Positions 8,558-16,987 are shown, counted from the stretch's first letter. The stretch is 26,140 nucleotides of DNA from JBCCJA01 sp039045975 (GCA_039045975.1 JBCCJA010000054.1:1-26140), one strand, 5' to 3'. Program-made: numbers and translations. The notes: generated by a model from the sequence alone, not told the origin.

Positions 8558-9898
8558 ATGCTCGCGTTCGCGTTCAGCAACCTGCTCTCCCGCCCGGCCC
8601 GCAGCGTGCTCGCGCTGCTGGGGCTGACGGTGGCGATCGCGGGCATGGTCGGCCTGTTCAGCGTCTCGAACGGGATCGACGCGACGATCCGCAAGAGCTT
8701 CGACAAGGTGCCGGGCATGATCGCCCTGCAGCCCGGGGCGCCGGTGCCGCTGTTCTCGACGCTGCCGGCGTCTTGGCAGGCTGAAATCGCCGCCGTCGAC
8801 GGCGTGCACGCCGTCAACGCGGAGGTGTGGCAGCGGATCAACGTGATGAACGGCAAGGAGACGATCTCGCCGCCGCGGTTCTTCTGCGGGACCGACATCG
8901 CGTCGCGGATCGCGTTGCGGTCGGGCGTGTTCAAGGATTCGCTGGTAGAAGGGCGGTTCCTGGAGGTTTCCGACCGCGGGACGACGAACTGCGTCCTCAG
9001 CCGGGCGATCGCCGACGAGTTCGGCAAAGGCATCGGCGACCGCGTCGTCGCGAACGGCCTGGAGTGCACGATCGTCGGCCTGTACGACACGGGGTCGCTG
9101 CTGTTCGACATCGCGGTGCTGCTCGACATCGGCGTCGTGCGGGAGGTCGCCCGTTTCGACCCCGCGTCGGTCAGCGGCTACTACATCGAACCGGCCGTCG
9201 GGGCCGACGTCGACGCCCTGTCGGCCGAGATCGAATCGCTGTTCGTCGGCCGGGAGCGGCGGCCGTGGCGGCCGTCGTCTTTGCTGGCGGCGGCCGAGCC
9301 GGAACTGGGCGGAGGCCTGCTCGGCGGGATCGCGGGTGCGGTCGCCGACTTCTTCGCGACGGCGAAATTGCCCGAATCGGGGTCGGCCGTGTCACTGGGC
9401 GAGGAGCTGACGGAAACGGCCCTGCCGCGGGCCGAGTTCGAGGCGTCGGCGATTGAACTGAGGACGGCCAGTGATTGGTCACAGCAGTTCGACCGCCTGA
9501 GCGGCGACCTCGACCTGTTCCTGACGCTGCTGACCGCGATCGGGATCGTCATCGCCGTGCTGAGCGTGATCAACACGATGCTGATGTCGGTCAGCGAGCG
9601 GGTGATCGAGTTCGGGATCTTGAAGGCGAACGGCTGGTCGCGGCGTCACGTGTTGACGCTGGTAACGGCCGAAAGTGCGCTGCTCGGCTTCGGCGGCGGC
9701 GTACTCGGGGCGACGACCGGGTGGGCCGCGACCGAGATGCTCAATTACGCCTTTCCCGACCGACTGAGCCTGTACGCGGGCCCGAACCTGGTGCTGTTCG
9801 CGATGGCGTTCGGCACGATCCTCGGCGGCCTCGGCGGCCTCTATCCGGCCGTGTGGGCGATGCGGATGGAACCGATGGAGGCGATCCGGCGGGGGTGA
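8558..9898 (+). CDS. ABC transporter permease, FtsX/MacB type
   Basis: Inner-membrane protein of 446 residues with the topology of MacB/LolC-type permeases. One transmembrane helix lies near the N terminus (about residues 16-37, LALLGLTVAIAGMVGLF). A large extracytoplasmic domain of about 270 residues follows, then three helices (about 315-340, 363-390 and 407-433) forming the FtsX domain. The cytoplasmic loop VSERVIEFGILKANGWSRRHV between helices 2 and 3 is the classic coupling segment of this family, and the C terminus PMEAIRRG is also typical. No ATPase gene is adjacent, so the nucleotide-binding partner must be elsewhere. The ATG at 8558 starts the protein immediately before the first helix (MLAFAFSNLL); an in-frame ATG at 8498 would add 20 residues overlapping the candidate promoter. 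Substrate unknown; lipoprotein or peptide export are the usual roles. Confidence 0.92.
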   Translation: MLAFAFSNLLSRPARSVLALLGLTVAIAGMVGLFSVSNGIDATIRKSFDKVPGMIALQPGAPVPLFSTLPASWQAEIAAVDGVHAVNAEVWQRINVMNGKETISPPRFFCGTDIASRIALRSGVFKDSLVEGRFLEVSDRGTTNCVLSRAIADEFGKGIGDRVVANGLECTIVGLYDTGSLLFDIAVLLDIGVVREVARFDPASVSGYYIEPAVGADVDALSAEIESLFVGRERRPWRPSSLLAAAEPELGGGLLGGIAGAVADFFATAKLPESGSAVSLGEELTETALPRAEFEASAIELRTASDWSQQFDRLSGDLDLFLTLLTAIGIVIAVLSVINTMLMSVSERVIEFGILKANGWSRRHVLTLVTAESALLGFGGGVLGATTGWAATEMLNYAFPDRLSLYAGPNLVLFAMAFGTILGGLGGLYPAVWAMRMEPMEAIRRG

Positions 9899-9899
9899 G

Positions 9900-9978
9900 G
9901 TGAGCGAACGGGGAACAGCGAACAGGGAACAGGATTTTTCTGTTCGCCGTTCGCCGTTCCCTGTTCGCTGACCCTCAC
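9900..9978. repeat. Large imperfect hairpin made of GAAC heptamers
   Basis: The left arm 9905-9932 and right arm 9940-9967 are 28-base inverted copies with four mismatches, enclosing a GATTTTT loop, with further GTGAG/CTCAC pairing outside. Each arm consists of about four copies of a 7-base unit of the type CGAACAG/GGGAACA. It fills the gap between the convergent permease and barrel-protein genes and overlaps the last bases of the latter. It may act as a two-way terminator. The heptameric structure resembles the STRR repeats of cyanobacteria. Confidence 0.7.
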
Positions 9979-11306
9979 CACTCGAGGCCGAGCGTCAGGT
10001 TGAAGCCGTCGAGGCCGAGGTCGCCTTCGCGGGCGACGTTGCTGCCGGCGCCTTCCCAGATCTGGGCCTCCCAGGCGAGAGCGAGCGAGAAGACGGAGCA
10101 CCGCGTCAGCCAGAAGCTCCATTCGCCGCCGAGCTGGAGTTCGCCGACCGGGATCAGGTCGTCGTTGTTGAACGAGGCGACTTCGGTCGTCCCGCCGGCG
10201 GGGCCGCCGACGAACGTGGTGAAACCGTCTTTGTGTTCGCCGTACAGCAGTGAGCCGCGGAGTGACGCGAGCAGGGACAGCCCCGTCAGCCCGACGGGGC
10301 GGCGGACTTCGGCGAAGATCGTCGGCCCGATGCCGTCGAAGCGGCGGGACGCGGTCGACGACGCTTCGACGACGCCGCCGTCGGTCAGGACGGCCTCGTA
10401 GTCTTGTTCGAACGCGGCGTGCCGCAGGCCGCCGCCGATATTGAACAACCAGCGGTTCCGACGGATCCGCTGCACGACTTCGAAGTCGAGTGCGTAGAGG
10501 CTCAGATTGCCGACGGCGGCGGCGTTGTCCGAACCCAACACGGCGCTGTTGAACCCGGTATTCCCGCTGAATGTCGGGAACGCCGGGCCGGTCACGATGA
10601 CGCCGGCCGGGATGGCTCGGGACTGCACGTTGGACGGCTCATCGAAGTCGAAGTAGCCGACGCGGAAGCCGAAGTCGTCGGCGCCGACGTTCTCGACCCA
10701 GACACGCCAGCCGAAGCCGAGGTCGTGGGCGAGCTCGACGTTGTTGGTTTGCACGACCGGGCCTGGCAGGAAGTTGGACGTGACGAACGCGTCGTTCGAC
10801 TGGAAGCGGGGGCGGAGGAAGACGAAGGAGAAGCCGGTCGTCCAACCGCTGCGGCCGCCGCCGCCGTAGCCGTGATAGATCGCCTGCGGCGCGGTCGGCC
10901 CGTAGGCGGCGGACGCCGAACCGCTGAAGCCGCCGTCGGTGCAGGTGTCGCAACCGTAAGCAGGCGGGAAGCTCCCGGCCGGGTATGACGGCGACGCGAC
11001 GTACGGGTCGACCAGTCCGGGGTCGCCGATGACCGACTCGGGGGCCAAGAAGCCGGGATCGGTCGGGGCCGGATCGTTCTGGAACGAGGGGTCGACGTCG
11101 GGCACGGCCGGGGCGAGGTCTTCCGGGGCAGGCGTCTGCGCAACGGCGACGGGCGCGCCGAGCGGGACGGCCCAGGCGCCGGTCTGGACGATGTCGTTCG
11201 CCGGCGGGGCCGCGGCCGGGACGGCCTGGGCGTCGGCCGACGACGCGGCGAAGAGTCCGACGACCGTCGGGACGGAGCAGGACAGGCGGATGAAGAGCGA
11301 TCGCAT
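9975..11306 (-). CDS. Outer-membrane beta-barrel protein, Lpg1974-like
   Basis: Protein of 443 residues with a signal peptide (MRSLFIRLSCSV..., cleavage expected near ADAQA about residue 26). A Pro/Ala-rich low-complexity region runs to about residue 120 and contains a CDTC pair. The remainder is predicted barrel, with alternating aromatic strands such as TGFSFVFLRPRFQSNDAF, DLGFGWRVWVEN and FGFRVGYFDFD. It ends in LTLGLEW, an aromatic C terminus of the kind recognised by the BAM machinery. The FLRPRF opening and GWRVWVEN segment resemble the Lpg1974 pore-forming family abundant in planctomycetes. The start at 11306 is preferred because it begins the signal peptide and has GAGG 8 bases upstream; the frame stays open to 11411 without coding character. 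Porin or adhesin roles are both possible. Confidence 0.85.
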   Translation of the reverse strand: MRSLFIRLSCSVPTVVGLFAASSADAQAVPAAAPPANDIVQTGAWAVPLGAPVAVAQTPAPEDLAPAVPDVDPSFQNDPAPTDPGFLAPESVIGDPGLVDPYVASPSYPAGSFPPAYGCDTCTDGGFSGSASAAYGPTAPQAIYHGYGGGGRSGWTTGFSFVFLRPRFQSNDAFVTSNFLPGPVVQTNNVELAHDLGFGWRVWVENVGADDFGFRVGYFDFDEPSNVQSRAIPAGVIVTGPAFPTFSGNTGFNSAVLGSDNAAAVGNLSLYALDFEVVQRIRRNRWLFNIGGGLRHAAFEQDYEAVLTDGGVVEASSTASRRFDGIGPTIFAEVRRPVGLTGLSLLASLRGSLLYGEHKDGFTTFVGGPAGGTTEVASFNNDDLIPVGELQLGGEWSFWLTRCSVFSLALAWEAQIWEGAGSNVAREGDLGLDGFNLTLGLEW

Positions 11307-11744
11307 GGAATCGGCCTCGTCTCGGGGACGAACGGTCCGCGTCACGGTCGGACTCGGGATGGGCTTTCGGGAGTTTTTCGAGACCGCCTTGTCACATGGG
11401 GTTTGTGACAACAGCTGGCGGTTCGTCGGCGAGAGTTCGCCGTTAGGGAGCGGGTTGTTAGCGCGCGGGCGAATGGGCAGTCAAGACCGCGCTCGGGCCC
11501 ACAACGATCGCGTCGGCGTCAATTTCTGCGGAACGACGATCGGGATGGACGCCGGGCCGATATTCTCCGAAAATTAACAATGCGTTCATTTGACGCACAC
11601 AGACCGAAAACTGGTCGGGCGGGTGGCAAATGAAGGCACGTCGGTCGGCCCGCGGCCGTTTGAGGCGGATGCGGGCCGGTCGGTACGGCGCCGTCACGAG
11701 GACGGCCGCCACGGAGTCCCCTCCGTCGACCGAAGGACCGTCCG
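11307..11744. other. Intergenic region between divergent genes
   Basis: This 438-base region has no supported gene. It holds the palindrome at 11389-11411, a small hairpin CGGCGA-GAGT-TCGCCG (11427-11442), and an AT-rich island (about 11559-11592) that stands out from the GC-rich surroundings and could carry promoter elements. A TGCGT/ACGCA inverted repeat sits at 11581-11597. Open frames crossing it are shadows of the flanking genes or lack coding character. Confidence 0.4.
11389..11411. promoter_or_regulatory. Operator-like palindrome upstream of the barrel gene
   Basis: TTGTCACA-N7-TGTGACAA is a perfect 8+8 base inverted repeat with a 7-base spacer, centred about 94 bases before the start of the outer-membrane protein gene. 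Its symmetry and size fit a homodimeric helix-turn-helix regulator. The half-site core TGTCACA/TGTGACA is partly CRP/FNR-like, but the spacing differs from the E. coli CRP site, so the regulator is unknown. Confidence 0.5.
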
Positions 11745-11969
11745 ATGCAAAAGCTCTTCGTACTCGGCCTCTTGGCCTGCGGGATCATCGGCGGGACGTC
11801 TCTCGTGCGGCTGCAGTTGCACCTCGGTGAAGTGAAACTGGTGCATTGGTCCTGCGGCCACTGCCACGCGGAGAACGTCTCGGACGCGAACGAGGCGTTC
11901 TATCCGTCGTGCCGGGGCTGCGGCGAGAAACTCGGGTGGGACGAGTTGGCCGTCGCCGAAGGGCTCTGA
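11745..11969 (+). CDS. Small membrane-anchored zinc-ribbon protein
   Basis: Protein of 74 residues. A hydrophobic N-terminal helix (about residues 4-21) is followed by a short amphipathic stretch and a compact zinc-ribbon with Cys37-x2-Cys40 and Cys56-x2-Cys59. The knuckle sequences SCGHCHAEN and SCRGCGEKLGW are typical of rubredoxin-like or zinc-ribbon folds. The start is supported by AAGGA 7 bases before the ATG (11733-11737). With one membrane helix the ribbon could face either side; the helix may also be an uncleaved signal. Function is unknown. It stands alone, convergent with rsmB, whose stop lies only 14 bases beyond its own. Confidence 0.7.
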   Translation: MQKLFVLGLLACGIIGGTSLVRLQLHLGEVKLVHWSCGHCHAENVSDANEAFYPSCRGCGEKLGWDELAVAEGL

Positions 11970-11983
11970 ACCGACGCCGAGAT

Positions 11984-13342
11984 TCACGCGGGGCCGATCA
12001 GGGCCTGGAACCCGCCGTCTCCCGACGCACCGGGGCGGAAAGTTTGCGACCGGGTGACGACACGGTCGTCGCGTCCCGCGACGGCGTTTTTGAGCACGTC
12101 CTCGTTTTCTTCCGGCTCGATACTGCAGGTCGAGTAGAGCAGCTTCCCCGACGGGGCGAGGAGATCGAGGGCCCGGCGGAGCAGGCGTTCTTGCAGACGG
12201 GGCAGCTCGGCTAAGTCGTCGGGCCTCAAGCGCCAGCGGGCGTCGGGACGGCGGCCGAGCACGCCGGTGTTCGAGCAGGGGGCGTCGAGCAGGATCGCGT
12301 CGTAGGGGCCGGGCGGCGTGCCGACCCCGTCGGCGTCGACGTGCACCGGCTGCACGTTGCCCAGGCCGAGGCGGGCGGCCCCTTCGCCGATCATCGCGAG
12401 CCGGCCGGCATGGACGTCGGTGGCGACGACGGTGCCCTCCGGGCCGACGAGTTCGGCCAGGTGGGTCGCCTTCGTTCCGGGAGCGGCGCACATGTCGAGG
12501 ACGCGTCCGCCGCGGGGCGGGTCGAGGGTCGTAGCGGCGGTGATCGCGGTCTCGTCCTGGACGGCGAAGCGGCCTGCGGAGAAGCCTGGCAACGACTCGA
12601 CCGGGGCGTGCCCGCGGAGGCGGATCGCCTGCGGGTGGTCGCCGGCGACGGCCTTGTGACCGGCGTCGCGGATCTCTTCGAGCAGGGCGTCGCGCTCGCC
12701 GACGCGACTGCGGAGCGTCAGGGCGGGTGGGCCGTCGAAGTGACGGGCGATTTCGGTCAGTTCGTCTTCGTCGAACCGCTCGGCCCAGCGGCTGACGAGC
12801 CAGCCGGGCAGCGAGAAGGCCTCCGCGAAGTACGCGATCGGGTCGGCGTCAGGGTCGGGGAAGATCTTGTCGCGGACGAGGCGGAAGCCGCCCTCGGGGT
12901 GCGGGAAGGCGTCGGCGGCGGGCATGCTCATGCCGTCGTCGAGCACCAGGGCCGAGACCTTGCGAAGGATCGCGTTGGCGAAGCCGGTCCACTGCGGCTT
13001 GCCGGCCCGTTTGGCGAGTTCGACGGTCTCGTGGACCGCGGCGTGGGTGGCGACGCCGGTCAGGAACGCGAGCTGGTACGTGCCGAGCCGCAGCAGCGTC
13101 CACAGGTCGGGCTCGACGTTCTGCTTGGGGCGTGAGCAGCAGGGACGCAGGAGCGCGTCGAGCGTCGCCCGCCGTCGCGTGACGCCGTAGACGAGTTCGG
13201 TCGCGAGACGTCGCGGCTGGCCGTCGAGGCCGGTCGAACGCAGGGCGGCTTCGAGCCGGTCGTTCACGAAGCCGGCCCGGTCGGGCATCTTGAGGATGTC
13301 GTAGGCGAGGGCACGGGCGTCGGGCGGCGGGGGGGTGCTCAC
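11984..13342 (-). CDS. rsmB: 16S rRNA (cytosine-967-C5)-methyltransferase RsmB
   Basis: SAM-dependent enzyme that methylates C967 of 16S rRNA (E. coli numbering). Of 452 residues, the first 140 form a NusB-like RNA-binding domain (ELVYGVTRRRATLDALL, YQLAFLTGVATHAAVHETVELAK). The C-terminal Rossmann domain has motif I VLDMCAAPGTKATHLAE (281-297), motif IV DAPCSNTG (353-360, Cys356 for product release) and motif VI YSTCS (403-407, nucleophile Cys406) followed by EPEENE. Length and order match RsmB/Sun. The GTG start codon overlaps the aroA stop in a GTGA quartet, so translation is probably coupled to aroA. It is the last gene of the mqnE-to-rsmB unit. Confidence 0.95.
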   Translation of the reverse strand: MSTPPPPDARALAYDILKMPDRAGFVNDRLEAALRSTGLDGQPRRLATELVYGVTRRRATLDALLRPCCSRPKQNVEPDLWTLLRLGTYQLAFLTGVATHAAVHETVELAKRAGKPQWTGFANAILRKVSALVLDDGMSMPAADAFPHPEGGFRLVRDKIFPDPDADPIAYFAEAFSLPGWLVSRWAERFDEDELTEIARHFDGPPALTLRSRVGERDALLEEIRDAGHKAVAGDHPQAIRLRGHAPVESLPGFSAGRFAVQDETAITAATTLDPPRGGRVLDMCAAPGTKATHLAELVGPEGTVVATDVHAGRLAMIGEGAARLGLGNVQPVHVDADGVGTPPGPYDAILLDAPCSNTGVLGRRPDARWRLRPDDLAELPRLQERLLRRALDLLAPSGKLLYSTCSIEPEENEDVLKNAVAGRDDRVVTRSQTFRPGASGDGGFQALIGPA

Positions 13343-14652
13343 AGGACCGGCCCGCCCTGCCCCGCGCAGAGGGCGGCGAGGTCGTCCCAGTACGCCGGAT
13401 ACGTCTTGGCGGTGCAGCCGGGGTCGCGGATTTCGACGCCGTCGGCCCCGAGGCCGATGAGGGCGAAACTCATCGCCATGCGGTGGTCGTCGTAGGTGTC
13501 GACGACGGCGGGCGTGACCGGACGCGGGGTGATCGTCATGCCGTCGTCGAACTCTTCGACCTCTTGTCCGAGCTTGCGGAGCTCGGTGACGACGGCGGCG
13601 ACGCGGTCGGTCTCTTTGACGCGGTTGTGGGCGACGCCGCGGATGGTCGTGGGCCCGTCGGCGAAGACGGCGACGGCGGCGAGCGTCTGGGCGGTGTCGG
13701 AGAAGTCGCCCATGTCGATGTCGATGCCATGGAGCCCGCCGGCTGGTGGGCCGGTCACTGCGATCGAATCGCGGGCGTATTCGACGTCGGCGCCCATCGC
13801 CTCGAGGGCGTCGACGAAGGCGACGTCGCCCTGCAGGGAGTCTATCGAAAGGCCCTCGACGGTGATTTCGCCGCCGGTGATCGCGGCGGCGGCGAAGAAG
13901 TAACTGGCGGCGGAGGCGTCGGGTTCGATCGCGTAGTCGGTCGCGGCGTAGGGCCGCGGGGTGACGCGAAACCGTGTCGTGTCGCCGTCGGCGGTCTCTT
14001 CGACGAGTCCGCCGAAGTCCCGCATGATCGCGAGCGTCATGTCGACGTAGGGCCGGGAAACGAGCGGCCCGGTCACTTCGATCGTGACCTCACCTTGGGC
14101 GGCGGGGGCGGCCATCAGTAGGCCAGAGAGGTACTGACTGGAGATCGTCCCGCCGACCGTCACGGTGCCGCCGGGCAGGCCGGCGGTCGTGATCTCGACC
14201 GGGGGACAGTCGTTGCCCGCGGTGCAGGCGGCTTCGATGCCGAGCCGGCGGATCGCGTCGACGAGGTCGCCGATCGGACGCTGCCGCATGCGGGCGTTGC
14301 CGTCGAGGTGATAGCGGCCGTTGCCGGCGGCGACGAGGGCGGTCAGGAAGCGGATCGAGGTGCCGCTGTTACCAAGGAACAGCTCGGCCGAATCGGCGCG
14401 GACGCGTCCGGCTCGGCCTTCGATCCTCATCGTGTGTTCGTCGACGACGTGCTCGACGACGAACCCGAGGTCCCGCAGGGCCTCGGCCATGTACCGGGTG
14501 TCGTCGGAGTCGAGGACGCCCGTGAGAGTGCTCGTCCCGTCGGCCAGGGCCGCGATCGGGAGGGCCCGGTTGGTGAGGCTTTTCGAGCCGGGAGGGCGGA
14601 CGGAGCCGGTCAGCGGACCGGCGGCTGGAAGGATCGGGAGGGGGTCTCGCAT
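13339..14652 (-). CDS. aroA: 3-phosphoshikimate 1-carboxyvinyltransferase (EPSP synthase)
   Basis: Transfers the enolpyruvyl group of PEP to shikimate 3-phosphate, the sixth step of the shikimate pathway to chorismate. Protein of 437 residues with PGSKSLTNRAL (21-31, substrate-binding Lys24), the PEP-site loop LGNSGTSIRF (93-102), RPIGDL (125-130), SSQYLSGLL (171-179), the catalytic Asp region DFSDTAQTLA (316-325), RVKETDR (344-350) and YDDHRMAM (387-394). All catalytic motifs are intact. The glycine in NSGT matches glyphosate-sensitive rather than CP4-type loops, by comparison only. It sits 24 bases after the secreted-protein gene and overlaps rsmB by 4 bases. Chorismate is the precursor of the futalosine menaquinone route, which fits the mqn genes nearby. 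Confidence 0.97.
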   Translation of the reverse strand: MRDPLPILPAAGPLTGSVRPPGSKSLTNRALPIAALADGTSTLTGVLDSDDTRYMAEALRDLGFVVEHVVDEHTMRIEGRAGRVRADSAELFLGNSGTSIRFLTALVAAGNGRYHLDGNARMRQRPIGDLVDAIRRLGIEAACTAGNDCPPVEITTAGLPGGTVTVGGTISSQYLSGLLMAAPAAQGEVTIEVTGPLVSRPYVDMTLAIMRDFGGLVEETADGDTTRFRVTPRPYAATDYAIEPDASAASYFFAAAAITGGEITVEGLSIDSLQGDVAFVDALEAMGADVEYARDSIAVTGPPAGGLHGIDIDMGDFSDTAQTLAAVAVFADGPTTIRGVAHNRVKETDRVAAVVTELRKLGQEVEEFDDGMTITPRPVTPAVVDTYDDHRMAMSFALIGLGADGVEIRDPGCTAKTYPAYWDDLAALCAGQGGPVL

Positions 14653-14676
14653 GGCCGCGAGACCGTATCGAGGCGG

Positions 14677-16932
14677 TCACGGGGCCGCCACAGCCCCGGC
14701 GTCGATATCGTCGACGAAGGCCTCGATCGCCGCGTCACGCTCCGCGACCGTGCCGAACAGCGGAAAGAACTGCCGCACCGGCTGATAGCACTGGGCGTCG
14801 AAAGCGACGAGGTCGGCGACGCGGATGTCGATGGCGGTCCCGATCGGAACGTCGGCGAAGTCGTCCAGCACGACCCGGTAGTCCTCAGCAGGTAATTCGA
14901 AACGCACGACACTCACCTGCGGCCCGTCGACGAAATGAGGCCGCCAGGCTTCGACCTGGTCGGCGACCCGTACGATACGGCCCGCAGGCCGGCGGTCGGC
15001 CAAGTGCGTTCCAAGTAGTTCTCTGAACTCCGGGACCGCGAGCCACGGCGGGCGTCGTAACGGTCGACCGTCCCAGTCGGTCTCCACCATGAAAAATCTC
15101 GCGACCGACCGGGCCGCGGTCAGAGCGTCGGCGTCGACCGGACGGTCGTGGTCGACGCCGACGCCGTATGCCGCCGCTACGGGCGATGCCGGGTCGGCGA
15201 AGAGATGTCGTGCCGTTTCGGCATAGGCTTCCGGGTCGATCGTGATCGCGGACAAGATGAACCTCGCGTCGCCTAGCGGTTCGCCGTTGGCGATCCCGCG
15301 ACGCACGAGCCGATCGAAAGGCCCGACGAGGGAACGGTCGCCGACCGCCGCCGTGGCGGCCGCCATCTGGCCGGCAATTCTGGTGTTCGTATCGAAAGGC
15401 CGTCCGGGTAGGTCGTCGCCGAGGCGGTCGACTGCTTCGGCGAAACAGCGACGTGCCAGCGGGGGCGACGAAGCGGGGTCCCAGCGAGTCATCGCGACCG
15501 CGAGGCGGGCGGAGTGCCAGAGAAAACTGTCGTGTATGGCGGCTTCGAAGCGGCGGTTGATCAGATCGCGGACGAGCCCGGGTCGCGATTCACGCAAGCG
15601 ATGTCCAACGGGCAGACCCGACACGGGATCGAGGCTGGTGAGCCTGTAGGCCGCCTCGACCCACGACGTCATTCCGCGTGTCTCGTCGGTGAGCATGACG
15701 AGCGGCCATTGGGCGGCCGGCATGTCTCGGATGCGTTCCCAGTGCGCCGACAGCGTCGCGTCGGCCGTCGAGAAGTCGAACCCCCACGCCGGGATGCCGA
15801 ACATTTCGACGAGGGTGAGCGTCGCGAGGTCGCGGACACGGACGGGGGGACGGCACCTCACGCCGCACCCGTCGCAGATTCGCGTATACCGCCGGTCACC
15901 GCGGATGCAGTCGAACAGCGGCCCGACGGATTCGCGGCGTCGGCGCAGCAACTCGGCCATCGGAGCCGGGATGTCGTCTCCGCAGAGGACGTCGGGCCAC
16001 TTGCGGAGGTCGGCGAACGCATCGATGAGCGCGGTGACCGATTCACCCCGGAGCGGCGAATCGTGCGGAACAGACTCACGCCGGCTTATGAACGTCGGGT
16101 CGCGAACCGCAGGAAAGCCGGCCTCGCGACGCCGGAGCAGATCGGCGTGGAAGTCGGGAAGTTCGTCCAGAAACGCGTAAACCGGGCCTTCAAGGCCCGC
16201 CGCCGCGGCCGTGATCGATTCGACTTCGGCGAGTGCCGCACGGTCTTCCCCGTCTTGGACAAGCCCGACGGCGAGGCCGAGCCGTTGGCTGAGCCAATCG
16301 GAAACGAGCAGCGGCCCGACGACGTCAGCCGGCCGGAGCCGCGATGCGTCGGCGAAGCGACCGGGCGTCAGACCGATCTCGCCGGCCGCCCACCCGAGCG
16401 TCGACTCGTCTGCGAAAAGTGCGGCGACGAAATCGATCGCCTCTTCGCGTCGTCCGATCCGCCACAGCGAAGCGATCCGGGTCGCTTCGCCCGGCGGGAA
16501 GCGAGGGTACCGGGAGGACATCTTGGCTCCCCCCGGAGCGAGGCGCATCCCGGCGACCGCCTGGTCGAGATCGGCCCGGCCGAGTACTTCGTCGACCGCC
16601 CGAGGGACACCGTCCCAGCCAGTGATCCGATGGGCCCCGTTCGTGAGTTCCGAGCCGACGGCTTGTGAGGAAAGACGCCAACCGACCGACTCTTCCGGAC
16701 GTTCGGTCGTCCGTCCGAAGACTTCGACCGACTCGATCCGGACGGCCGTGACGAAAGCTGAGTCTTCGATGGCGGGGAAACCGCGAGCGCCGAGATCCGC
16801 GACTGCGGTTTCGATCGCGGCAGCTATCTCGCCCCGCTCGGCCCGGACCGGCGGGTCATCCGCCATCACGAGGTCCGAGCCGGCGACGGTCAGGAGCGCC
16901 ACCGACAGCACGCGCGATCGCCGAGAAATCAT
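14677..16932 (-). CDS. Large secreted protein of unknown function
   Basis: Protein of 751 residues that I do not recognise. A signal peptide is visible (MISRRSRVLSVALLTVAG..., cleavage likely after VMA near residue 24). The mature protein is acidic and Trp/Arg-rich with mostly helical character, no repeat I can see and no transmembrane helix beyond the signal. A Cys cluster, CDGCGVRC (about residues 353-360), is the only motif of note; it is C-x2-C-x3-C without a following His, so it is not a c-type haem site. The ATG at 16932 is preceded by a G-rich tract that lies inside the hairpin at 16937-16987. The gene lies between mqnE and aroA, all on one strand with short gaps, so it is probably co-transcribed. 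Nothing in it suggests a menaquinone enzyme. Confidence 0.8.
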   Translation of the reverse strand: MISRRSRVLSVALLTVAGSDLVMADDPPVRAERGEIAAAIETAVADLGARGFPAIEDSAFVTAVRIESVEVFGRTTERPEESVGWRLSSQAVGSELTNGAHRITGWDGVPRAVDEVLGRADLDQAVAGMRLAPGGAKMSSRYPRFPPGEATRIASLWRIGRREEAIDFVAALFADESTLGWAAGEIGLTPGRFADASRLRPADVVGPLLVSDWLSQRLGLAVGLVQDGEDRAALAEVESITAAAAGLEGPVYAFLDELPDFHADLLRRREAGFPAVRDPTFISRRESVPHDSPLRGESVTALIDAFADLRKWPDVLCGDDIPAPMAELLRRRRESVGPLFDCIRGDRRYTRICDGCGVRCRPPVRVRDLATLTLVEMFGIPAWGFDFSTADATLSAHWERIRDMPAAQWPLVMLTDETRGMTSWVEAAYRLTSLDPVSGLPVGHRLRESRPGLVRDLINRRFEAAIHDSFLWHSARLAVAMTRWDPASSPPLARRCFAEAVDRLGDDLPGRPFDTNTRIAGQMAAATAAVGDRSLVGPFDRLVRRGIANGEPLGDARFILSAITIDPEAYAETARHLFADPASPVAAAYGVGVDHDRPVDADALTAARSVARFFMVETDWDGRPLRRPPWLAVPEFRELLGTHLADRRPAGRIVRVADQVEAWRPHFVDGPQVSVVRFELPAEDYRVVLDDFADVPIGTAIDIRVADLVAFDAQCYQPVRQFFPLFGTVAERDAAIEAFVDDIDAGAVAAP

Positions 16933-16936
16933 TCGC

Positions 16937-16987
16937 TCCCCCCCTGCTTCGTGTCACCGCTACAATAGCGAACGAAGGAGGGGGGGA
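16937..16987 (-). promoter_or_regulatory. Long hairpin enclosing the ribosome-binding region of the secreted-protein gene
   Basis: The arms 16937-16952 and 16972-16987 are 16-base inverted repeats with a single mismatch, including 7 C paired with 7 G, around a 19-base loop that itself holds CGCTA-TTG-TAGCG. On the minus-strand mRNA the 3' arm contains the purine-rich AGGGGGGGA, which ends 4 bases before the ATG at 16932 and is the only Shine-Dalgarno-like sequence there. The fold would hide it. No T run follows, so simple termination is less likely. Confidence 0.6.

Noticed and set aside
8414..8809. Upstream extension of the SIS gene
   Set aside because: It would overlap the divergent permease gene and reads as Arg-rich shadow sequence; the ATG at 8413 has a good ribosome-binding site.
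14308..14895. Plus-strand frames opposite aroA and the 751-residue protein gene
   Set aside because: Antisense shadows without domains; aroA carries every EPSP synthase motif on the other strand.
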